A DNA stretch of 64,000 bases from Fremontodendron californicum (lineage: Eukaryota; Streptophyta; Magnoliopsida; Malvales; Malvaceae), in assembly GCA_030761205.1 (NCBI GenBank), contig JAULJL010000015.1:14079501-14143500 (forward strand). Direction: 5' to 3'. The notes below the pieces were generated by a model. That model saw nothing but the letters and a program-made list of their open reading frames with translations. It made no database searches and was not told the origin of the DNA. Each line of letters begins with the position of its first letter. Within the stretch, counting starts at the first letter, position 1. Made by a program: the position numbers and the translations under genes. Positions 1-12,300 of this stretch are shown one piece after another.

Positions 1-348
1 GCTAGCCAATTTTCCACTTGACCTCTTTCCTCTATTGTCTTTCCCAGCAGATCAGTTCCGTGTGACAGGAATTGTTCCAAAAGGCTGCAAAAATGGCAGA
101 AACGAAGAGATGATTGATTGTATAAACATGATTTTCACTGAGAATATGGAACCTTTTTAACAAAAGAAGAAGAAGAAAAAGAAGAAGAAAAGGTTGTAGC
201 TGATCTGCAACTTGAGAAATTGAGGGTCTTTGTGCTCACCTTTAAGCAAATCAAGTGGGACAGTCTCAAATTCAATCTCATTTTCAATAAGACAAACAAG
301 CACACGCTTTGGGGAAGCAAATGCTGGGCCATAAACCTTCACCACCAT
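1..348 (-). pseudogene. Truncated phi-class GST copy (copy A)
   Basis: This is a second copy of the GSTF gene at 54962-55920. Exon 1 (348-205) encodes 48 residues differing from copy B at two positions (K to N, E to Q) and keeps the catalytic-Ser segment near residue 12. Two lesions are visible. The intron-1 donor after the CAG at 205 reads AT instead of GT. The distal part of exon 2 (84-62) is joined directly to the middle of exon 3 (about 61-1), so intron 2 and about 260 bp are missing relative to copy B; the junction carries the 5-bp word GTGAC found at both breakpoints in copy B. A TATAAA lies at 428-423, and a large MULE begins 20 bp further upstream. The gene runs off the window's left edge. 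Almost certainly non-functional. Confidence 0.9.
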
Positions 349-422
349 TGTTGTTGATTGACTGTAATATTAATTATTTTAAAATTGTTCTCTGCATGTT
401 ACAGATCTTATGGCCTCATCAA

Positions 423-428
423 TTTATA
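423..428 (-). promoter_or_regulatory. TATA box of GST copy A
   Basis: TATAAATT is read on the minus strand about 75 bp upstream of the copy A start codon. It occupies the same place as in intact copy B. The MULE at 449 separates it from all upstream promoter DNA. Confidence 0.6.
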
Positions 429-439
429 GAACTGGCTGC

Positions 440-448
440 TGCAATTGA
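440..448. repeat. Left 9-bp target site duplication of MULE-1
   Basis: TGCAATTGA occurs here and again at 16205-16213, directly flanking the element. Paralogous copy B has a single TGCAAATGA at 56012-56020 with matching flanks, which is an empty site. Nine bp is the usual MULE duplication length. Confidence 0.9.
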
Positions 449-480
449 GGGGAGTTCTACCGTAAGTTTCTTACGGTAAG
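449..480 (+). repeat. Left terminal inverted repeat of MULE-1
   Basis: These 32 bp match the reverse complement of 16173-16204 at 25 positions, beginning GG and ending TACGGTAAG against TACCGTAAG. The left TIR also contains its own small palindrome, CCGTAAGtttCTTACGG. Short imperfect TIRs are common in the FAR1/ULP-type MULEs. Confidence 0.85.
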
Positions 481-535
481 GTTGTGGTAAGCTCCAAAAT
501 GGGAAACCTGTGTAGCAGGTTACCAGGTCACAAAT

Positions 536-3500
536 TTTTACATATGCACTTGATAAATTACATATCAACTTGGACGAATTACATATCAAACATGAAAAAT
601 TACATATCAACTTGAGAAGTTGAAAAATTACATATGGACTTGATAAATTACATATGAACTTGAAAAATTACATATGAAGAATTACATATGGACATGGACA
701 ATTACATATGAACTTGGAGAATTACATATGGACTTGATAAATTACGTATGAACATGGAAAAATCCCGAATTACATATGGACATGGAAAATTACATATGCA
801 CTTGGAGAATTACATATGGACTTGATAAATTACGTATGAACATGGAAAAATCCCGAATTACATATGGACATGGAAAATTACATATGCACTTGGAGAATTA
901 CATATGGACTTGATAAATTACGTATGAACATGGAAAAATCCCGAATTACATATGGACATGGAAAATTACATATGCACTTGGAGAATTACATATGGACTTG
1001 ATAAATTACGTATGAACTTGGAAAAATCCCGAATTACATATGGACATGGAAAATTACATATGCACTTGGATAATTACATATGGACTTGATAAATTACGTA
1101 TGAACATGGAAAATTCCCGAATTACATATGGACATGGAAAATTACATATGCACTTGGAGAATTACATATGGACTTGATAAATTACGTATGAACTTGGAAA
1201 AATCCCGAATTACATATGGACATGGAAAATTACATATGAACTTGGAGAATTACATATGGACTTGATAAATTACGTATGAACATGGAAAAATCCCGAATTA
1301 CATATGGACATGGAAAATTACATATGCACTTGGATAATTACATATGGACTTGATAAATTACGTATGAACATGGAAAAATCCCGAATTACATATGGACATG
1401 GAAAATTACATATGCACTTGGAGAATTACATATGGACTTGATAAATTACGTATGAACATGGAAAAATACCGAATTACATATGGACATGGAAAATTACATA
1501 TGAACTTGGAGAATTACATATGGACTTGATAAATTACGTATGAACATGGAAAAATCCCGAATTACATATGGACATGGAAAATTACATATGCACTTGGATA
1601 ATTACATATGGACTTGATAAATTACGTATGAACATGGAAAATTCCCGAATTACATATGGACATGGAAAATTACATATGCACTTGGAGAATTACATATGAA
1701 CTTGATAAATTACGTATGAACATGGAAAAATCCCGAATTACATATGGACATGGAAAATTACATATGCACTTGGAGAATTACATATGGACTTGATAAATTA
1801 CGTATGAACATGGAAAAATCCCGAATTACATATGGACATGGAAAATTACATATGCACTTGGAGAATTACATATGGACTTGATAAATTACGTATGAACATC
1901 GAAAAATCCCGAATTACATATGGACATGGAAAATTACATATGCACTTGGATAATTACATATGGACTTGATAAATTACGTATGAACATGGAAAAATCCCGA
2001 ATTACATATGGACATGGAAAATTACATATGAACTTGGAGAATTACATATGGACTTGATAAATTACGTATGAACATGGAAAAATCCCGAATTACATATGGA
2101 CATGGAAAATTACATATGCACTTGGATAATTACATATGGACTTGATAAATTACGTATGAACATGGAAAATTCCCGAATTACATATGGACATGGAAAATTA
2201 CATATGCACTTGGAGAATTACATATGGATTTGATAAATTACGTATGAACATGGAAAATTCCAGAATTACATATGGACATGGAAAATTACATATGCACTTG
2301 GAGAATTACATATGGACTTGATAAATTACGTATGAACATGGAAAAATCCCGAATTACATATGGACATGGAAAATTACATATGCACTTGGAGAATTACATA
2401 TGGACTTGATAAATTACGTATGAACATGGAAAAATCCCGAATTACATATGGACATGGAAAATTACATATGCACTTGGAGAATTACTTATGGACTTGATAA
2501 ATTACGTATGAACATGGAAAAATCCCGAATTACATATGGACATGGAAAATTACATATGCACTTGGAGAATTACATATGGACTTGATAAATTACGTATGAA
2601 CTTGGAAAAATCCCGAATTACATATGGACATGGAAAATTACATATGCACTTGGAGAATTACATATGGACTTGATAAATTACATATGAACTTGGAAAATTC
2701 CCGAATTACATATGGACATGGAAAATTACATATGAACTTGGAGAATTACATATGGACTTGATAAATTACATATGAACTTGGAAAATTCCCGAGTTACATA
2801 TGAACATGGAAAATTACATATGAACTTGGAGAATTACATATGGACTTGATAAATTACGTATGAACATGGAAAAATCCCGAATTACATATGGACATGGAAA
2901 ATTACATATGCACTTGGATAATTACATATAGACTTGATAAATTACGTATGAACATGGAAAATTCCCGAATTACATATGGACATGGAAAATTACATATGCA
3001 CTTGGAGAATTACATATGGATTTGATAAATTACGTATGAACATGGAAAATTCCAGAATTACATATGGACATGGAAAATTACATATGCACTTGGAGAATTA
3101 CATATGGACTTGATAAATTACATATGAACTTGGAAAATTCCCGAATTACATATGAACATGGAAAATTACATATGAACTTGGAGAATTACATATGGACTTG
3201 ATAAATTACGTATGAACATGGAAAAATCCCGAATTACATATGGACATGGAAAATTACATATGCACTTGGAGAATTACATATGGACTTGATAAATTACGTA
3301 TGAACATGGAAAAATCCCGAATTACATATGGACATGGAAAATTACATATGCACTTGGAGAATTACATATGGACTTGATAAATTACGTATGAACATGGAAA
3401 AATCCCGAATTACATATGGACATGGAAAATTACATATGCACTTGGAGAATTACATATGGACTTGATAAATTACGTATGAACATGGAAAAATCCCGAATTA

Positions 3501-4033
3501 CATATGGACATGGAAAATTACATATGCACTTGGAGAATTACATATGGACTTGATAAATTACGTATGAACATGGAAAAATCCCGAATTACATATGGACATG
3601 GAAAATTACATATGCACTTGGAGAATTACATATGGACTTGATAAATTACGTATGAACTTGGAAAAATCCCGAATTACATATGGACATGGAAAATTACATA
3701 TGCACTTGGATAATTACATATGGACTTGATAAATTACGTATGAACATGGAAAATTCCCGAATTACATATGGACATGGAAAATTACATATGCACTTGGAGA
3801 ATTACATATGGACTTGATAAATTACGTATGAACTTGGAAAAATCCCGAATTACATATGGACATGGAAAATTACATATGAACTTGGAGAATTACATATGGA
3901 CTTGATAAATTACGTATGAACATGGAAAAATCCCGAATTACATATGGACATGGAAAATTACATATGCACTTGGATAATTACATATGGACTTGATAAATTA
4001 CGTATGAACATGGAAAAATCCCGAATTACATAT
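536..4033. repeat. ~3.5-kb minisatellite, 88-bp unit (four ~20-bp sub-repeats)
   Basis: The regular part (from ~700) is a head-to-tail array of an 88-bp unit; the CCCGA marker recurs at 764, 852 and 940, exactly 88 apart, giving roughly 38 copies. Each unit consists of three 20-bp versions of ATTACATATGnACnTGGAnA plus one 28-bp version with ATTACGTATG and AAAAATCCCGA. Nearly every sub-repeat carries the palindrome CATATG. The first ~160 bp are degenerate single sub-repeats, and the array ends abruptly in AT-rich DNA at 4033. It holds no ORF and lies between the left TIR and the transposase promoter. It may supply many copies of a transposase-binding motif; that is inference. Confidence 0.95.
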
Positions 4034-4927
4034 AAATATAAAAAATTACATCTAAATATAACAAATCATTACAAATTTGATTACTTAACATATAAACGTG
4101 CTAAATAAAATATAAATATAATAAATTACATTAAAAATAAAAATAAAAATTTATATGTTTAGAAATTATTTTTTTATCACTTAACATTAATAAAAATAAT
4201 TATTGATTTAGTTACAGATAAAATAACATTATTTTAACTTACATAGACATATTTAATTGGATAATATTGCTTCACCCACTTCTTTAAATTGTTAACAGAG
4301 AATTACATATGGTAGGTCAAGATAATTAATGACATTGTTTAAATTACTACATCTCTATATTAAATGCATTCCTTATTACTCACCTACTTTAGTTGCTGAG
4401 ATATTGGTTTTGTTTACTCACCTACTTTAGTTTGCTGAGATATTCGTTTTGTTCTCTTATTTGCTGAGACAGGTTTAGGCTTCTACATTGTTCAACAGAC
4501 GTGGTTTCTGTTCTACAAAAGCGCATCAGCCCCGCTTTATTGAAGCACATTATTCAACCAAATATTCCATACAAAAGGTTAGTATACAATGTTGAAGTTA
4601 TATAATTTTCATGGAATCAGCTTTGTTAGTTCTTATAAAATGTGTAATATTAAAAAATATTTTCAAATGTTAGTGAATAGAATGTTTAACTAATACAATT
4701 CTCATGAAACCGGTTATTATAGTGGTTATAAATTATTTAATATTCATAATTGCATATTTTCATGGGTAGTGATTTTGATGGGTTACTTAATACAATGTTT
4801 AAGTTATAGCATTTACATGTTAATTTTACTTCTTTAGGCAATATCTAAATTTTGTACGTGGTACAATTTAATGTATTGCCGAAGAATGATATATGTTTTT
4901 TTGTTTTTATTTTTCTTCAGAATTATA
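4034..4927 (+). promoter_or_regulatory. Transposase upstream region with 5'-UTR intron
   Basis: This is AT-rich, non-coding DNA between the repeat array and the transposase start codon. A ~38-bp direct duplication lies at about 4375-4455 (TACTCACCTACTTTAGTT followed by GCTGAGATATT, twice). A plausible 5'-UTR exon ends CAAAAG/GTTAGT near 4578, and a polypyrimidine tract with TTTTCTTCAG ends at about 4920. I therefore read 4579-4920 as an intron in the 5' UTR. No other gene is visible. Confidence 0.5.
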
Positions 4928-7489
4928 ATGGATTCTAGAACACAAGAATTTCATGAGGAATGTCCTTCGAATTCAGAATCTCCTAATGCTGTTGAATGTG
5001 AAGGTTCAATTTCTCATAATAATAAGGATTTCAGTACATTATGTAGAGAAGATATGATAGGTATGAGTTTTGATTCATTGGATGCTGCATGGGAATTTTA
5101 CAAGGCATACGCTTTTCAGAAGGGTTTTGGTGTTCGTCGGGGAAGTACAAGACGTAATGATACTGGTGATCTTGTAGGTCAACAATTTTGTTGTACAAAA
5201 GAAGGATTCAAGATTGACAAAATAGAACACTGCAATCGTAAAAGAAATGCTAGACCGTTGTCTAGAACCGGATGTAAGGCTAGTGTACGTGTCAACATGC
5301 AGTGTTTTGGGAAGTGGGTAATCACATACTGTGAGGATGTTCATAATCATGATATGTGTGATTCATCGCATAAACATTTTATTCCGTCACATCGAGAAAT
5401 TAAAGATTCAGATTTAGCTGAAGCTAAAGCTATGAAATCTGTTGGGGTCTGTACATCACAGATCATGAACTACCTTGTTCAAGAAGCTGGTGGATTCGAA
5501 AATGTTGGTTTTGTTGCAAAAGACCTATACAACGCGCTACATGCCTGCAGTAAAGCTGAAATAGCGGATGGCGATGTGAATGCTGTTATTTCTTACTTTG
5601 AAATGAAGAAGGAATTGGATATTGGTTTTTATATGAAATATAGCACTGATGATGATACGCGATTGCATAATCTCTTTTGGGCAGATGCTACTTCACGGTC
5701 GGACTATGCATGCTTTGGGGATGTTATAGCGTTCGACACCACGTATAAGAAGAATGCTTATGATAGGCCTCTGATGCCTATAGTCGGTGTCAATCACCAT
5801 CATCAAACAATTGTTTTTGGAGTTGCTGTACTTGCTGATGAGACAACTGATAGCTTTGTGTGGGTTTTGAGAACTTTCCTAGAAGCAATGCATAAGAAAC
5901 GTCCTATTTCAGTTGTTACTGACGGGGATAGGGCAATGCAAAGAGCAATTAGAACTGTTTTTCCCGATGCTAGACACAGACTTTGTACGTGGCACCTAGC
6001 TCGCAATGCACAGGCAAATATCAGTGATCCATTATTTGCTAAGGCATTTTCTAGATGCATGACTTCATGGTGGACACCGAATGATTTTGAACGTGAGTGG
6101 ACTGTAATGATCAGAAAATTTAATGTTGAAAAGCACCCTTGGATAGTCGAAAAAGATAGAACTAGGGATATGTGGGCACAAGCATATATTACAGGACAAT
6201 TTTTTGGGACATTACGAACCACACAAAGGTGTGAGTCCTTGAACGCTTCGCTTGCTATATACTTGAAGTCCAAAAAAACATATATTGACTTTGTTCGTTC
6301 AATTGATCAAGGGGTTAGTAGAATGCGGACGAAGGAATTGGAGGCTGATTACTTCAGTAAGGAAACAAGGCCAACCCATTTAAGCAAGTTAGATGACATT
6401 GAAGGTCATGCGGCAACTATGTACACAAGGGAATCATTCTCTCTTTTCCAAGACGAGCTTCAGCAGGAGACGTTGTATCGTATCCGTGAACCAATTGTAG
6501 AAAATGAATTAACGCGGACCTATTATTTAGCTAAGTACAGGGAACCTGACCGAAGGGTTGTAGTTGTCTTTGATGCAGCTGCGCAAACTATTGAGTGTTC
6601 GTGCCAAAAATTTGAGACAGTTGGGTTGCCTTGTAGGCATCAAATTCATGTGATGAAGCTTGAAGATATGTCTGATATTCCTGCATCTTTGATTATGCAT
6701 CGATGGACGAAAAATGCCAAACTGTGTGCCCCATCGTTTGTGCAGAATGATGTTGCACCCGAGATGATGCAAATGGTGCGGTATGCATCACTAAGTAGTA
6801 GTTGTAACCGAATGTGCTACGTAGCATCCAAAACAGGTGAGTCGTTTAATAGAGCAAGAAGTGAAATTAATAGATTGACTGTTGAAATGGAGGAATTGTG
6901 TGAGCTGAATGATCCCGTAGCTGAGATCTCAAAGATGGGAAAAGTACTAGACCCTATTACGAGACGGGGTAAAGGGAAAGAAGTACGGAAAAAGCAAACA
7001 CCGTCAAAACTCAGAAAGTGTGGGTACTGCAGAATGGAGGGACATAGTAAAGTTACTTGCCCACTTTTGAAACTTGGAATGCAAAGTGATGGTCTCGACA
7101 ACCTTACTTCTAATACTGACAATGAGTTCCAATATTCAGTACAACATGTGAGATTTACATTACTTATAATTTCTGTTTTTAAAGTTTTAACAGTATGATG
7201 TTCGGTGAGTAATTACTTTAAATCCTCATAGGGAGAATGTGAAGTGGAGACGAAAGCCTTTTTCCCAACTATGCATGCTGAAGAGAACGAGAAGATGCAG
7301 GTAATGTTTATTTTTATATGTTCTACGCTTATATTGGTTTCGGGTACTGCGCTGAATGAAATAATTAATTGTTCAGCATATGACTAACGTTATATTTAAT
7401 ACTTTTAGGACGACTCTTTTTCATTCAGCAATTACCCAGAAAGATATAATGAAGCTAAACAATCAGACTTCTCTACCTGGTTTAGATAA
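4928..7489 (+). CDS. MULE transposase, FAR1/MuDR type (3 exons, 789 aa)
   Basis: Exons 4928-7147, 7232-7300 and 7409-7489 join in phase with GT-AG introns. Residues ~47-140 form a FAR1-type WRKY-GCM1 zinc finger ending in HNHD. The MULE core holds the DDE triad at D270 (FDTTY), D332 (VTDGD) and E436 (RCESL). A SWIM zinc finger (CxC...CxH) spans ~557-571, and a CCHC zinc knuckle spans 698-711. It would bind MULE ends and catalyse cut-and-paste transposition in the nucleus. I chose the ATG at 4928 rather than the upstream in-frame ATG at 4871, because the 19 extra codons are a Phe-rich reading of an intron 3' tract. No stop or frameshift is seen. A domesticated FAR1/FHY3-like gene is excluded by its position inside TIRs. 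Confidence 0.9.
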
Positions 7490-9353
7490 CCAAGTTAGTA
7501 GGTGAAGTCTAAGATACAATTGTGAGAGTTCAATATGCACTTGTTTCCATAATGAGAGTGTCAAATTAATATATCATCATTCACTCTTTTTGTTTCTTTT
7601 TTTTCTATTTGGGTTAACTTTGCAGTCAAATTTTCCTTCAACATCAGCACCACATCTTCATCTTTCTGGAGCAACAAGAAAATGAGCAAAATACAGACAA
7701 TACAGGAATGGAATAGCTTGAATCAGTTTTTAGAACTTGAACATGTGTAGTTTAGTTCTTTTTTGTTGTGGTTGTTGTTGTGTTTATTATAACTGTTTAG
7801 ATAAGTAAGTCATTTGGTGGTAATAGCAGGGTTGATGAAGGATGTTGAGGCCAGAACTTGAACAGTTTATTATGACTGAGGAATGTCTTCTTTTAGTAAT
7901 ACCACTGCCTAAAAGGTGTTGGTTTCTGCATCTTCATCTTTGGCTATGTAAAAAGGAAAGGGACCGATGCATAATGCTGTTGGCTAGTTGCTAATTTTCT
8001 TTTTGTAACATACAGTGTCTGGCCAGTGACCATTATTGGTTCTAGCTTATTTTCACCACAGCATATCTCATGAGGAACCAATAGCATTTACATTGTATAT
8101 TTTTCTGCTGAGAAACAGCGCAAAGGCGATGCCACATCACAATCTATAACACTGTCCAACTCAGCCATATCAAAAACATGAAGTTATGAGAGCAAAAAAT
8201 ACATTTTTCTGAACTGATTCTTCTGCTGAAAGAAACTTAAAATACAAGAGATTATAACCACCTCCACCACAACCCAAGTAGCCATATTTTCAATACTCCA
8301 GAACAACAGAAACAACAGATATTTGACGGACCAAAACTCTAGAACACTAATTTAATAACCAAAAACAACAGAAATTTCAGTTCTCAACAACCTTTTAAAT
8401 CAGTTGTCATCATCTCATTGTCCTCTTCAAAAATTTCAGGTGTTGGTCTCTGCATTTTGACATTGTTACTGAGTCGATGGCCAACTTCCCCCCCTTCTTG
8501 TCTAGCACTCACGTGCCTCTTTTTCACTCTGTCTCATTTCAGCATTGCAAGCTTCCATATCTTAACACTTTCCACCATTGCAAGCTTTTCCATTTCCAGC
8601 ACCGCTTTTTCACTAGCATGAATTCTCATATGGATACCCTGAAAGTCAGAACAACCATCTACAAATGAGGCAATTAGATCTTCACTTGTTTGTATGAACT
8701 TTTCAGCACGCAAACATAACTAGCTTACACTTTCACAAAGTTCTGACATGCATATAGTATTGCAATAACTAGGCCTTGCAGAAGTAAAACAAAACCAGAA
8801 ACCACATATTTACATTAACACAGAGATCAAGAAAACAAGATGTTGAAAAAACACATTAAATTTACTATATGGTAACAGCTAATATGGCCCCTAAAAGGTC
8901 ACCTAAACAAGAGTGCCGAACATTAATTTAAGCATATTTTGTCAATAAAACATGAAAACCATTAGACTGTTCGCCATACTATTTCAATGAGGCATGTCCA
9001 TTCTTAAATTGTTGGCATGCCTTATTGATCTTCTCAAATAAGTCAGAAAATATCCATAGACATAATTCAAACAGTTTTAAGAATCAAACTGTGATAATCT
9101 AACTAATTGGTTCTAAGATTAAGCAAGGAATTCAAATCTGTTTTAAACACCGCAAAACTCAAAAGAGATTTTCATATCTACCCAAACTCATTTCATAATC
9201 ATCCCCTACCCAAAAAAAGAAATTAAAAGTAAAATCCTGACAGCTAACATATTTGAACAATTTTCAACTTCGACTAGGGCACATGTAACAGTGTCTATAT
9301 ACTGAGAACGAAACATGACAAATTATATGATTTATTGAAATAAATTACCTACT
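7490..9353. other. Intergenic region between convergent MULE-1 genes
   Basis: This holds the 3' ends of the transposase (plus) and the HMG-ULP gene (minus). A stretch at ~8410-8640 reads on the minus strand as a mostly open frame (...EKAVLEMEKLAMVESVK...) with one internal TGA and a CAG/GGT acceptor-like start. It resembles a charged helical tail, but I recognise no family, so it may be a decayed exon. The plus-strand ORFs here have no domain content. The rest is AT-rich with no gene seen. Confidence 0.4.
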
Positions 9354-12300
9354 TCATAGCTTAAACTTGCCAACTGACTTCTGCAACAGCTTTGTACGAG
9401 GAGATATCCTAGCTTTATGGAGGGTTAGAGCAGCATCACATACCCTTTTCCGTAAAGTGTTCTCCTCATGGTTTATCAGCTCAGAGACTAATAAAAATCT
9501 GTCCCACACGTTTAAACGCTACATACGAATACATACAACGGGAATCAAATTTTCCAATGACCCAACATATGACAAAATATTGAAATAACTAACAGCAATG
9601 AGAATAGCATACCACAAATTTATAGTCAGTATTATGTAGATTTTGCATGAAAGCAGCAACCCACATTCCGCAATCATAACTGTATGCAATTTCAAGAATA
9701 GTAGCTTTTATAATTCAGTTACATAATGGAAAACAAGGTATTCAAATAGTGAGAGAGTTATGTTACCCGTTGCTTTGCAGAGGAACCCTCTCTGGATTCA
9801 CAATTTTCAACTCATGAAATGGCACCATTGGACTACCAACCAATGATGTCATGAGAGGGTCAGTAAACAATTTTGCACACGCGGATATCTGTTCGAAGTG
9901 AAATTAGAATAAATTATAAATGTGTCGTCGTAAACCAAAATCATGAATTACAATATGTTCGCAAGTGCGAAGAAATATAATTTAATACAACATGTATTTA
10001 TCTTACCACACGAGTCACATCCGCAACTCTTTGTTTATTTGCAACATTGCGCGGCAAGGTATCCAACACTTTCGCTTCCTTCTCTAGCATATCTATCACA
10101 CACAAATACCAATGCGTGTTCATCTCATTCATTGGTATAAAGATCTGCAACGAAATTAGATAATCATTATTAGCAGGTTATTACGTTATATAACATAATT
10201 CCGATCGTACGCATATAAAGAGATTTCCATGTCCTCACCTTGTAACAGTCAGTCAAGGATCCCATACGAATGAATTGTCCTTTAAAATACTTAATCAGCT
10301 CTTTCGCATTGCATTCGGTTGACAAGATATGAGTCTGCAAAGAATAAACATAAGGTTCATGTTTCTTGAAACAAGTTAAACTATATGCAAAAAACAAACA
10401 ATGAGAAATATACTCACAGAAAATGCGGCCGGAAAATACCATCTCCTTGTTGACAAAGTCGAAGCTTTACAATAGTAGGCCATTGACTCACCGACAAGGT
10501 CAATAATCTAGGGCAGGAACAACTCATTAAACACATTTCACTACTACAAAGACAATCATGAAGTTCGATGAAAAAATATATTACACTTACCACTGAAGTT
10601 ACCCATTGTTTTGGGCGCAAGGAGCCAAATTCCTCGATTGATGCAAATGTTGCACCGAATTGAACTACAACTTCACTACAATATAAACTCATATAAAGAA
10701 TAAATAAAATATCGAAATCCATATCAACTTAAAATCAAAACATTAGTTTTAAATAAAATAATATCATCAACATACCTTGGATCAACATTACTGTTCCACA
10801 CATAATTGCAAATTGCAGTATCAAGTTCATCTAATTCTTTCGGAATTTTGACAGCGGCCCTCCTCGCGGTAACCTTTAAATATTTATTTGTACAAACATA
10901 CGGCATATGGTACTGCTAATTAGTAATTATACATATCACACTTATGTAATAAATGTATATACTTAAACATATATAAATTGAATTACATATCAATATATAT
11001 TCAGTGTATGCATTCACAAAGATTGCAATGAAAGGCGGAAAAAATAAATGTTGTATAAGCATATCATGCCTACATGCATGATTGGTCTATTCAAAGAAAC
11101 ATAAACAGTCCTGCGGACGGGAGTGCAAATATCACAAGAAAGTTGATCTCGCTCGCGTAACTATCCCACTAACACCAGAAGCAAATGTTGACCTTGACCT
11201 AACAATTTGGTTTTTCTTGCCAGATTGACCCTATAATATGTAATCATATAAAATGCCATAAACAAATTAGTTATTTTATAGCATATCTAAGTATTATTGA
11301 ATTACAAATAAGTTAATATATATACCTTCTTTTTCCGTGGGGCAGGACAACTTGAGCTTGGATTGTTGATATCAGTTCTCACTGGTGTAGTTAAATCTCC
11401 ATCTCCCTCTTCCGCTTTGCGCTCAATGATCTCGATGGAGGACTCCAACTCACCACCTGGTGTTTTCAACTCCGTGCTCTGCCCACCGACCTCAACGATG
11501 CCTCCTTCCTCATCCTTTTTTTGCAAACTGGTTTCACCGCCAGTTTTGACCTCAACAGATCTCGATAAAAGAGCATTAATTTTTTCCTGCATCGACTTCA
11601 TGTCTTCCGACATTCTATTCAGTTGTTCTGTCACACTGGCTTCCAGACTTTTCATGGACTCTCTTAAAGCCTGGAAAATAATTAAAAATAAACATAGTAC
11701 ATACACTTAATGCAATTCGTGAAGTATATACATAATTTATAGATTTCTTGCAATCTCTATGAATTAGACATGAAGATCTAATTAACCGACTTACCTGTAA
11801 GTCAGTATGATACCGATTCTGCTCCTCTTCTATCGGCCGCTCACTCTGATGTTCTTCGGTGATATGAATACCCTTATTTTCATGAAATCATAAATTAATC
11901 AAACTACATAATTCATATATAACTTTTAGTCACTAACAATAAATTAATACAACTTAGATAACTAATGTCACCTTGGATTTGAAGCCAACACGGAAGTCTC
12001 TTGAATGGGAAATTGAAGAGACGACCTCATCCGTTCCCCATGCACTAATGCGAGGAACAAAAGTGGACGTTGCCTCTTTCGTACTCCGAACTCCGGAAAT
12101 ATGGTCATAGAACCTTATCTACTCAAATTATTACAATTTAGTCAATATAACTTATACTTCTAATTTAATTCCATTCCAAATTAATTCAAATCAAGATTGC
12201 ATTAGGAAAAACGAAGATTTAAAATATTATACTTACCACCAATAAGAGCAGGCAACCGGTTAAGTACACTTTGGATGATTTCATCTTCCTAGCATGAAAA

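Noticed and set aside
536..4033. CRISPR-like or centromeric satellite array
   Set aside because: Units are contiguous without spacers, the genome is plant nuclear, and the array lies inside a MULE; nothing ties it to a centromere.
4871..4927. In-frame upstream ATG extending the transposase by 19 residues
   Set aside because: The extra codons are a Phe-rich translation of a polypyrimidine tract ending TTTTCTTCAG, a splice acceptor; the ATG at 4928 is the better start.
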